Shown here piece after piece: positions 1 to 6,189 of a stretch of 14,809 nt of DNA. The DNA comes from Bacteroidia bacterium. GTDB lineage: Bacteria > Bacteroidota > Bacteroidia > Bacteroidales > GCA-2748055. Position 1 is the stretch's first letter; every line of letters begins with the position of its first letter. The position numbers and the translations under genes are program-made. The stretch covers positions 1 to 14,809 of the forward strand of contig JAUVKN010000068.1 of NCBI GenBank assembly GCA_030596245.1, written 5' to 3'. Under the pieces are notes generated by a model that was not told where the DNA came from, searched no databases, and worked only from the letters and a program-made list of their open reading frames with translations.

Positions 1-612
1 AAAAACCTGATGCTATCAGATATGGTTGATTCTCTTTCTAATGGCACTTTTCATATGGTCATGGATGTGACCGGCGATCTGAAATCCCTGGAAGGCCTCG
101 AACCACTGTTTGAATCCCTGGCCTCCTATCCTGCCAGGGACACCAATGAGCATTCGGTTATTTTGAAAACGCTTGAGGAGGTTTACGGACCCAATTCATT
201 CAAGAGCCTGCTCAGCCTGTTTGTGTCGGTCTATCCAGCGGTGCAACCCATGACCAACTGGACCAATGATATCACCTATTACTTCAATACAAAGCCTGTA
301 CTGATGGTGAACAGGTATAACCTGACCAAGAGTACCGATGAGGTTTTGACCATTCAGGGTCTGGGGATGCTGCACGCAGTGAAAGAGTTCCGGGAAAGTA
401 CAAGCATGGGAGAAGTTAAATCGGCTGTTTCCGGAAGTCAGACATACGATTTTCAGATGGACCGGGAAACGGGTTGGCTAAAGCGCTGTGTTTCCCGTCA
501 GCGTACACTGATCGAAACAACCATACTCAGCAGTTCATACCTCCCTTCAGGTCTGAAAATCCCCTCTTATACAGAGACAGTTTTTGAAGTGAAGGGATCC
601 AGAATTGAATAA
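1..612 (+). CDS. DUF6263-like protein, 3' part only (5' end outside window)
   Basis: The reading frame is open from the first base (K-N-L before the first visible Met at 10), so the true start and any signal peptide probably lie upstream. About 203 residues are visible, ending at a TAA. The layout resembles the C-terminal two thirds of DUF6263-type Bacteroidota secreted proteins: an early VDVTG-like strand followed by a 'SLEGLEPLF' segment, a central 'YPAVQPMTNW' segment, and late 'YDFQMDRETGWL', a beta strand ending in Asp-x-x-Thr-Gly. No catalytic motif is visible. The family has no known function and most members are predicted to be exported. The next gene starts 14 bases downstream, so the two may be co-transcribed. 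The family assignment is from memory of its pattern and is moderate; the coding call is strong. Confidence 0.75.
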   Translation, partial: KNLMLSDMVDSLSNGTFHMVMDVTGDLKSLEGLEPLFESLASYPARDTNEHSVILKTLEEVYGPNSFKSLLSLFVSVYPAVQPMTNWTNDITYYFNTKPVLMVNRYNLTKSTDEVLTIQGLGMLHAVKEFRESTSMGEVKSAVSGSQTYDFQMDRETGWLKRCVSRQRTLIETTILSSSYLPSGLKIPSYTETVFEVKGSRIE

Positions 613-626
613 CCTGTTTCAATTTG

Positions 627-1076
627 ATGATTATGATACGAACCACCATATTTATACTGACAATCATAGTTTCCGCAAACCTGGCTGGTCAACCCTATGA
701 ACACTCGCTGGGAATAAGGGCCGGTTACTCCAGCGGGATTACCTATAAAGGATTTCTCAGGCACCAGATGGCAGCCATTGAAGGCGATGTGCTGTATAAC
801 CGTCATGGGTTCAACCTGTCACTGTTGTACGAATACCACCTGGAGCCGTTCCGGAACAGGCGTTGGCTGACCTATTTTGGCGGAGGGGTTTTTGGAGGTA
901 ACTGGGAAGCAGAGTTCTCAACCGGATTGTCAGCCATAGCCGGAATAGAGTACAATGTCAGGGATTTACCCATTAGTTTCGGTATAGATTGGAAACCAAT
1001 GATGAACATTTATCGTCTCTTTGAGATTGATTTACTGGATTTTGGGGTTTCTATTCGATACCGCTTCAGCCTTTAG
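627..1076 (+). CDS. Small outer-membrane beta-barrel protein
   Basis: A protein of about 149 residues with an N-terminal signal peptide: Arg at position 5, a hydrophobic core FILTIIVSANLAG, and probable cleavage before Gln-Pro-Tyr. The mature part is a run of alternating amphipathic strands rich in Gly and aromatics (GIRAGYSSGITYKGF, FNLSLLYEYHL, WLTYFGGGVFGG, ISFGIDWKPM). It ends in FGVSIRYRFSL, close to the C-terminal strand signature that the BAM machinery recognises. The size suits an 8-strand barrel such as OmpX/OmpW-like proteins. In-frame starts are TTG 624, ATG 627 and ATG 633; I chose ATG 627, and 633 would work equally well. It follows the DUF6263-like gene by 14 bases. No ligand or enzymatic role can be inferred. 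Confidence 0.8.
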   Translation: MIMIRTTIFILTIIVSANLAGQPYEHSLGIRAGYSSGITYKGFLRHQMAAIEGDVLYNRHGFNLSLLYEYHLEPFRNRRWLTYFGGGVFGGNWEAEFSTGLSAIAGIEYNVRDLPISFGIDWKPMMNIYRLFEIDLLDFGVSIRYRFSL

Positions 1077-1146
1077 ACTTTTCTATTTGCTGAAAGAACA
1101 TTATTTTTATGAATGTTGCGAACCGTTCACCATAAATTTATTTGCT

Positions 1147-2088
1147 ATGATACCAACTTTGAAGGATGTTCAATCGGCAGTCAAAAGGATCGAACCTTAC
1201 GTACACAATACTCCGGTACTTACCTGCTCCACCATAGACCGGATAATGAATGCTACGGTATTCTTTAAATGTGAGAATTTTCAACGCATGGGTGCCTTTA
1301 AGCTCCGGGGTGCCACCAATGCCATTCTCCAACTCTCGGATGAAGAACGGGCCCGGGGTGTCATTACCCACTCTTCAGGCAATTTTGCCGCTGCACTGGC
1401 ACTGGCTGCAAGGTCGCTGGACACCAAAGCGTATATCGTGATGCCCTCCAATGCACCAAATGTGAAAAAGGAGGCAGTAGCCGGATACGGGGCCCAGATC
1501 ATCGAATGTTTACCGACTCTTAAGAGCCGGGAATCGACCATGCTCACCCATCAGAAAAAGACAGGAGCTACTTTTGTGCACCCGTCCAACGATATTAATG
1601 TGATCCTCGGGAATTCAACAGCCGTGTGGGAAATGGCTAAAAAAGTGGATCACCTGGATGTGGTCATTGCTCCCGTGGGTGGAGGTGGATTAATTGCCGG
1701 AACTGCCCTTGCCACCAACCACCTCAGCTACTATATCGAAACCATTGGTGCAGAGCCATTTGGGGCCGACGATGCCTATCTCTCCCTCAAAACAGGCAAG
1801 ATCCAACCCAGCATCAATCCAAAAACCATTGCCGATGGATTGAAAACCCAGCTTGGTGACATAAATTTCCCCATTATCCAGAAGTTTGTAAGCAAAATTA
1901 TCCGGGTGGAGGAATCGGAGATTATTGAAGCAATGAAATTTATCTGGGAGCGAATGAAGATCGTCATAGAACCATCAAGCGCCGTGGCGGTAGCAGCCAT
2001 GTTCAGGAACATTTCAGAGTTCAAAAACAGAAAGGTCGGTGTAATCCTGTCAGGCGGAAATGTGGATATTACAAATCTGCCTTTTTAA
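1147..2088 (+). CDS. Serine racemase / threonine dehydratase-like PLP enzyme (fold type II)
   Basis: A cytoplasmic PLP enzyme of 313 residues. Seen in the sequence: the Schiff-base lysine K52 in GAFKLRGA, the Ser-Ser-Gly-Asn loop at 76-79, the phosphate-binding loop VGGGGL at 177-182, and the C-terminal SGGNVD at 302-307, whose Ser contacts the pyridine nitrogen in this family. E203, A207 and D209 in EPFGADD match the spacing of the divalent-metal site of mammalian serine racemase (E210/A214/D216). S77 matches its re-face catalytic serine S84; biosynthetic threonine deaminases usually carry Ala here. The likely reactions are L-/D-serine racemisation and/or beta-elimination of serine, threonine or 3-hydroxyaspartate to oxo-acid plus ammonia. 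There is no C-terminal ACT regulatory domain. An odd point is Phe80, where family members usually have His (SSGNH). The frame extends upstream to 1021, but that would overlap the previous gene; ATG 1147 starts exactly at the conserved N-terminus. Confidence 0.88.
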   Translation: MIPTLKDVQSAVKRIEPYVHNTPVLTCSTIDRIMNATVFFKCENFQRMGAFKLRGATNAILQLSDEERARGVITHSSGNFAAALALAARSLDTKAYIVMPSNAPNVKKEAVAGYGAQIIECLPTLKSRESTMLTHQKKTGATFVHPSNDINVILGNSTAVWEMAKKVDHLDVVIAPVGGGGLIAGTALATNHLSYYIETIGAEPFGADDAYLSLKTGKIQPSINPKTIADGLKTQLGDINFPIIQKFVSKIIRVEESEIIEAMKFIWERMKIVIEPSSAVAVAAMFRNISEFKNRKVGVILSGGNVDITNLPF

Positions 2089-2189
2089 AAAAGTGCAGAC
2101 CGGACGCTGATATTGGCACTGCTTAACACATTAACCTATAAAAATGTTATAAAACATACTTATGGGCAGATGTTAAGCTTGAAATCACA

Positions 2190-2197
2190 TATATTTG
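2190..2197 (+). promoter_or_regulatory. Bacteroidota-type -7 promoter element (TATATTTG)
   Basis: TATATTTG is a perfect match to the Bacteroidota -7 consensus TAnnTTTG. It lies in an AT-rich stretch about 110 bases upstream of the sigma factor start. No good -33 TTTG is present at the usual distance of about 19 bases (the sequence there is CAGA), so only half of the promoter is supported. A transcript starting just downstream would carry a leader of about 100 nt that includes the terminator-like hairpin at 2261-2294. Confidence 0.5.
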
Positions 2198-2260
2198 TAG
2201 ACCTAGCATTTGGGAAAGGTATTGTTCTTTTCTACTTACTAACCGAAACTACTTCTATCA

Positions 2261-2294
2261 AGGTGGGTGATGTAAAGTCACCTGCCTTTTTTTT
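2261..2294 (+). terminator. Intrinsic terminator / possible attenuator upstream of the sigma factor gene
   Basis: A 10-bp stem (AGGTGGGTGA with TCACCTGCCT, eight Watson-Crick pairs and two G-U wobbles) closes a 7-nt loop (TGTAAAG) and runs directly into eight T residues at 2287-2294. This is a classic rho-independent terminator on the plus strand. It could end the serine racemase transcript, whose stop is about 170 bases upstream. However, the sigma factor ATG follows the T-tract after only 12 bases, leaving no room for a promoter in between. Any sigma factor mRNA must therefore read through the hairpin, which makes an attenuator or a separate short leader RNA plausible. Confidence 0.75.
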
Positions 2295-2306
2295 ATGCAT
2301 TTCTGA

Positions 2307-2888
2307 ATGATGAAAATCCACACTGAAAAAGCATTGATTACCGGGATCAGGAATCACAATTCCAGTATCCTGGAGCATGTGTACCTTACCTACTTTCCTA
2401 TGATTGAAGGATATATCATTCATAATCATGGGGACAGGGACCAGGCCAAAGATGTGTTCCAGGAAGCCATGATTGTGCTTTATAACAGGATCAAATCCAG
2501 TGAACTTAACCTGACCTGTAAATTCGGCACCTACCTCTATGCCATTTGTAAAAACATCTGGATGCAGGAGCGGAAAAAATACCAGCTTCATGCTGAGAAA
2601 CTGAGGCAGAATCCAATGGTTGTAAATGATCCTGGTCCTGCAGACGATCCCCTGCTTCAAAATCATCTGACCCGGTTGTTCAATAAGCATTTCGATGAAC
2701 TGAGCAAAGACTGTCAGAAAATTCTCTCCATGTACTTCAACAACTTCACCGTTGAGGATATCCGCTCTGCCATGAATTACAAGGATCTTCATCATGCCGC
2801 AGACAGAAAGTACAGGTGTAAAAAAAGCCTTATTAAAAGGATTGTGAATGACCCCCTTTTTAAACGTTTAAAAGATGAAACACGTTGA
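2307..2888 (+). CDS. ECF-type RNA polymerase sigma factor (sigma-70 family)
   Basis: A protein of 193 residues with the two-domain arrangement of ECF sigma factors. Sigma region 2 spans about residues 22-90: a Tyr/Phe-rich helix, then GDRDQAKDVFQEAMIVLY, which holds the conserved D-x-x-Q-E motif, then a Phe-Gly-Thr-Tyr-Leu-Tyr helix with C-terminal basic residues that would contact the -10 DNA. Region 4 spans about residues 127-178 (FDELSKDCQKILSMYF, then a helix-turn-helix ending in a basic RKYRCKKSLIKRI helix). Region 4 diverges from the typical 'E-I-A-x-x-L-G' pattern, having VEDIRSAMNYKD instead. ATG codons at 2307 and 2310 are both possible; either retains the full domain. The stop overlaps the start of the anti-sigma candidate by 14 bases, so translation is probably coupled. 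It would direct RNA polymerase to an unknown regulon, presumably including its own operon (inference). Confidence 0.88.
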   Translation: MMKIHTEKALITGIRNHNSSILEHVYLTYFPMIEGYIIHNHGDRDQAKDVFQEAMIVLYNRIKSSELNLTCKFGTYLYAICKNIWMQERKKYQLHAEKLRQNPMVVNDPGPADDPLLQNHLTRLFNKHFDELSKDCQKILSMYFNNFTVEDIRSAMNYKDLHHAADRKYRCKKSLIKRIVNDPLFKRLKDETR

Positions 2889-3618
2889 TCATATCATAAA
2901 ATACCTGTCAGACGAAATGAGCCAGGAAGAGGTCAGATCCTTTGAAAAAGATCTGGCATCCGATCCTGTGCTGAAAGAGGAGTTCGAGGAAGTTTCGGCC
3001 GCCTACCGGCTGATCAGAGATCAGCTTCGGCAACGGGATGAAGAGGCTTTCAGGGCCAAACTCCTGGAAGTCATGGAGAAACCGACGCTGAAAATCCGTC
3101 ATAACAGGGCTGGATCCTGGCCCCGATGGTACTTCCTGCTGCCGTTGGCCGGATCCGTGGCGATTCTGCTGGCTGTTTTTCTGATGAACCAGAGAGGTGA
3201 CAGAATTCTGTCACGCTTTTTCAAACCTGACAAAGATCCCGTAATTCTCGCCTTCAATCAGGGGACAAGGGGTGATTCAGAATCGGGAATTATGCTCTAC
3301 CACGAAGGTCATTATCAGGAGTCCATGGATAAAATGTCAGAACTCCTGGAGCAGGATCCGGAAAATCGGTTGACATTGCTTTTCTACCTGCTGGCTTCTA
3401 TGGAACTTGACATGCAGGAGGCTGTCCTCGACAGAGTGCTGACTCTTGCCATCGATACAGAACAGCGATTGGGGCAATCACTCAACTGGTACACAACCCT
3501 TGCTTTGGTGAAATCAGGTCGACTGGAAGAGGCATCAACACAAATCCTCACACTTACAGAACAACCCGGACCCTACCAGACAGATGCCAGACGATTGCAA
3601 AAGATGTTGTTAAAATAA
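2875..3618 (+). CDS. Putative membrane anti-sigma factor with C-terminal TPR-like domain
   Basis: A protein of 247 residues. Residues 1-65 form an acidic helical domain (HIIKYLSDEMSQEEVRSFE...) typical of Bacteroidota anti-sigma proteins, without the His-x3-Cys-x2-Cys zinc motif. One transmembrane segment lies at about 85-104 (WYFLLPLAGSVAILLAVFLM), preceded by basic residues, placing the N-terminus in the cytoplasm. After the membrane, residues 120-247 are helical and TPR-like: GIMLYHEGHYQESMDKMSEL is a clear tetratricopeptide helix pair and 'LVKSGRLEEASTQIL' a second. The role inferred from position (14-base overlap with the sigma gene) and topology is to hold the sigma factor at the membrane and release it in response to a periplasmic signal or protein partner. 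The fold call rests on pattern, not on a search. Confidence 0.78.
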   Translation: MKHVDHIIKYLSDEMSQEEVRSFEKDLASDPVLKEEFEEVSAAYRLIRDQLRQRDEEAFRAKLLEVMEKPTLKIRHNRAGSWPRWYFLLPLAGSVAILLAVFLMNQRGDRILSRFFKPDKDPVILAFNQGTRGDSESGIMLYHEGHYQESMDKMSELLEQDPENRLTLLFYLLASMELDMQEAVLDRVLTLAIDTEQRLGQSLNWYTTLALVKSGRLEEASTQILTLTEQPGPYQTDARRLQKMLLK

Positions 3619-3650
3619 TTCTTAATTTAGTGGCATAAGCGATCTGGTCT

Positions 3651-5837
3651 ATGCCTTCATTCCCTTTTTACAAACAACTTGATGCCATGGATTGCGGTCC
3701 CACCTGCCTGAGAATGGTGGCCCGCCATTACGGAAAACACTTCACGCTGCAAACCCTTAGAGAGAAGTCTCATCTAACCAGAGAGGGTGTCTCCATGTTA
3801 GGTATTGCACGGGCAGCCGAAGCAATTGGTATGCAGACCATGGGAGTATCCCTAACATGGGAACGGTTGCGTAGCGAAGCTCCCTTTCCTGTAATTGTCC
3901 ACTGGAAACAGAACCATTTTGTGGTGGTATACAAGATCAGAAGGGACCGTGTGTATGTGGCCGATCCTGGATTTGGACTTACAGTTTATTCCAAAGAGGA
4001 GTTTCTCAAGGGATGGTTCAGTACCCGGAAAGAGGGGGAAGCCAAAGGTAGCGCGTTACTTGTTCAACCCACGCCGGATTTTTTAAACCAGGAGGATGAA
4101 CCGTTAAAGAAAACAGGCTTCAGTTACCTGTTTCGATACCTGGGCCCATACAGGAGATACGTTTACCACCTGCTACTGGGGGTGATCCTGGGAAGTATCG
4201 TCCAATTTCTGCTCCCCTTTCTCTTCCAGTCCATGGTCGATTTCGGGATCACTAACCAGGACCTGCCCTTTATTTACCTGATCCTTTTGTTCCAATTTGT
4301 ACTGATCCTGTCACAGATGGGCATCGATTTCATCCGTAGATGGATCTTGCTTCACCTGAGCACCAGGATCAATATCTCATTGATTTCGGATTTCCTCACC
4401 AAGCTGATGAAACTTCCCGTGGGTTTTTTCGATACCAAACTGACTGGAGATATCCTGCAACGGATTGGTGACCACAGGAGAATTGAATCCTTCCTTACCA
4501 CTTCCTCACTCACCATCCTCTTTTCCATGGTGAACCTGGTGGTTTTTGCAATCATATTGGCCATATACAGCATTAAGATCCTCATTATCTTCCTGGGAGG
4601 GGCCCTGCTCTATTTCATCTGGATCTCCGTATTTATGAAGCGAAGGAGATCATTGGACCATAAGTATTTTTCAAAAATGGCCGAAAATCAGAGCAAGTTG
4701 ATCCAGATCATTCACGGCATCAGCGAAATTAAATTGAATAATGCCGAACGGATTAACCAGTGGGAATGGAAAGATATTCAGGCTGCGCTATTCAGGGTTA
4801 ACATGAAAAGTCTGTCGCTCAATCAATGCCAGGAGGCTGGCGGGATTTTCATCAACGAAACTAAAAACATCCTGATCAATGTAACCGCTGCCATAGCGGT
4901 CCTGAACGGGGAGTTAACCCTTGGTGTCCTACTGGCAGTAAGTTATATTTTAGGACAATTAAATGGTCCCATAGAACAGATGATCACTTTCTTTCACAGG
5001 GCTCAGGATGCCAAGATCAGCCTTGAACGATTGGGAGAGATCTACGATTCGGAAGATGAGTACCAGCGCGAAACCAGCGTTACTGTACTGCCGTCAATCG
5101 ACCGGATCAATGTGAGTAACCTTGAGTTCAGCTACCCTGGAGCCATGGCACGAAAGGTGCTGGAAGAGATCAATCTGACTCTTAAAAAAGATACTGTTAC
5201 CGCTGTGGTGGGTGTGAGTGGAAGTGGGAAGACCACCCTGGTCAAATTGTTGCTGGGATTTTATCCTCCTGCAAAAGGAGAGATCAGGGTTGGGGACATG
5301 AACATCCAGATGATGTCGCCCGATCTCTGGAGGGGTCAGTGTGGTGTAGTGATGCAGGATGGCTTCATATTCTCCGATACCATCGCAAAAAACATCGCGT
5401 TAGGTGAATCAGAGATCAAGCCGGACCAGCTCCTGTATTCAGCCCGGATGGCTTGCATAGATGACTTTATTGATCAGCTACCCCTGGGTTATAATACTAA
5501 GATCGGTCAGGAGGGACTGACCCTCAGCGGAGGTGAAGAGCAGCGGATACTCATCGCCAGGGCCATCTATAAAAATCCCAACTTCCTTTTCCTCGATGAA
5601 GGAACCAGCGCCCTGGATGCCAACAATGAACGGCGAATTATGGAAAACCTCCAGCTGGTATTTAAAGGCAAGACTGTGGTCATTGTGGCGCACCGCCTGA
5701 GTACAGTGAAAAATGCGGATCAGATCATCGTTCTTGACCGGGGCCGGATTGTTGAAGAGGGCAAGCACAATACGCTGATCGCTCAAAAAGGACACTATTT
5801 CGAACTGGTCCGGAACCAGCTTGAATTGGGAAACTAA
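3651..5837 (+). CDS. Peptidase C39 domain-containing ABC exporter (PCAT type)
   Basis: A complete 728-residue exporter. Residues 1-140 form a C39 cysteine protease: Q9 (oxyanion), C15 in MDCGPTC, H89 in QNHFVVV and D105 in ADPGFG are all present, so the peptidase should be active. Proteins of this type cut leader peptides after a Gly-Gly motif in the cytosol and export the remainder. Residues 165-450 hold the ABC transmembrane domain with about six hydrophobic segments. Residues 485-728 hold the nucleotide-binding domain: Walker A GVSGSGKTT at 521-529, Q-loop Gln569, signature LSGGEEQ at 625-631, Walker B FLFLDE at 645-650, D-loop SALD and switch His681. The signature has Glu where Gln is canonical (LSGGQ). 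The gene begins 32 bases after the anti-sigma gene. No HlyD-type adaptor or double-glycine precursor gene is visible nearby, so the substrate is unknown. Confidence 0.93.
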   Translation: MPSFPFYKQLDAMDCGPTCLRMVARHYGKHFTLQTLREKSHLTREGVSMLGIARAAEAIGMQTMGVSLTWERLRSEAPFPVIVHWKQNHFVVVYKIRRDRVYVADPGFGLTVYSKEEFLKGWFSTRKEGEAKGSALLVQPTPDFLNQEDEPLKKTGFSYLFRYLGPYRRYVYHLLLGVILGSIVQFLLPFLFQSMVDFGITNQDLPFIYLILLFQFVLILSQMGIDFIRRWILLHLSTRINISLISDFLTKLMKLPVGFFDTKLTGDILQRIGDHRRIESFLTTSSLTILFSMVNLVVFAIILAIYSIKILIIFLGGALLYFIWISVFMKRRRSLDHKYFSKMAENQSKLIQIIHGISEIKLNNAERINQWEWKDIQAALFRVNMKSLSLNQCQEAGGIFINETKNILINVTAAIAVLNGELTLGVLLAVSYILGQLNGPIEQMITFFHRAQDAKISLERLGEIYDSEDEYQRETSVTVLPSIDRINVSNLEFSYPGAMARKVLEEINLTLKKDTVTAVVGVSGSGKTTLVKLLLGFYPPAKGEIRVGDMNIQMMSPDLWRGQCGVVMQDGFIFSDTIAKNIALGESEIKPDQLLYSARMACIDDFIDQLPLGYNTKIGQEGLTLSGGEEQRILIARAIYKNPNFLFLDEGTSALDANNERRIMENLQLVFKGKTVVIVAHRLSTVKNADQIIVLDRGRIVEEGKHNTLIAQKGHYFELVRNQLELGN

Positions 5838-5844
5838 TTGTTCC

Positions 5845-6189
5845 ATGGAGAATGACTGGAAAAAGCGGCTGGGTATGGTTTACTCCACCAACCCGGAATT
5901 TCAATTTGAATCGGAGCAGCAGGATGATCATAAGACGCTTCCTCCAAATCAGCAGAGACTCTATGTGAGACTCGACCGAAAGAACCGAAAAGGTAAGAGT
6001 GTGACACTGATTGAAGGGTTCCAGGGAACCGAAGAGGAGCTGAAGTCCCTGGCAAAGGAGTTGAAGAGCAAATGTGGTGTGGGAGGTTCTGCAAAAGATG
6101 GGGAGATCCTGATCCAGGGTGATTTCAGAGACCGGATCCTGACACTTTTGGAAGAAAAAGGTTTTAAAGTAAAACGCGCAGGTGGTTAA
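5845..6189 (+). CDS. SUI1/YciH-type translation initiation factor-like protein
   Basis: A protein of 114 residues. The C-terminal 75 residues are a SUI1 (eIF1-like) domain: basic strand RLDRKNRKGKSVTLIEGF, a helix with LKSLAKELKSKCGVGG, and EILIQGDFRDRILTLLEEKGF. Bacterial YciH is thought to influence fidelity of start-codon selection or to repress translation under stress. The N-terminal 35 residues are acidic and polar, as in other bacterial homologues. I chose ATG 5845, which begins 7 bases after the exporter stop; an in-frame TTG at 5821 would overlap the exporter. The stop overlaps the GTG start of the ankyrin gene by 8 bases. An informational gene between an exporter and a secreted protein is unusual and may reflect co-regulation only. 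Confidence 0.85.
   Translation: MENDWKKRLGMVYSTNPEFQFESEQQDDHKTLPPNQQRLYVRLDRKNRKGKSVTLIEGFQGTEEELKSLAKELKSKCGVGGSAKDGEILIQGDFRDRILTLLEEKGFKVKRAGG

Noticed and set aside
1086..1109. Possible promoter before the racemase (TTTG then TATTTTTA)
   Set aside because: The two elements are only 12 bases apart instead of about 19, and the -7 element has a mismatch.
2089..2140. Possible terminator after the racemase (AGTGC ... GCACT)
   Set aside because: The stem is only 5 bp with a 19-base loop and no T-tract. The hairpin at 2261-2294 is far stronger.
2113..2310. A 65-codon open frame between the racemase and the sigma factor, considered as a leader peptide
   Set aside because: It begins upstream of the promoter-like box, runs through the terminator hairpin and has no coding-like composition. 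A leader peptide is not supported.
2232..2795. A 187-codon open frame on the minus strand over the sigma factor gene
   Set aside because: It lies antisense to a clear sigma-70 family protein, has no recognisable domain, and its start lacks any signal. It is a shadow of the real gene.
6169..6189. Arg-Ala-Gly-Gly at the C-terminus of the SUI1-like protein, considered as a double-glycine cleavage site for the C39 exporter
   Set aside because: The glycines are at the very end of a folded SUI1 domain with no cargo after them and no leader-like hydrophobic pattern before them.
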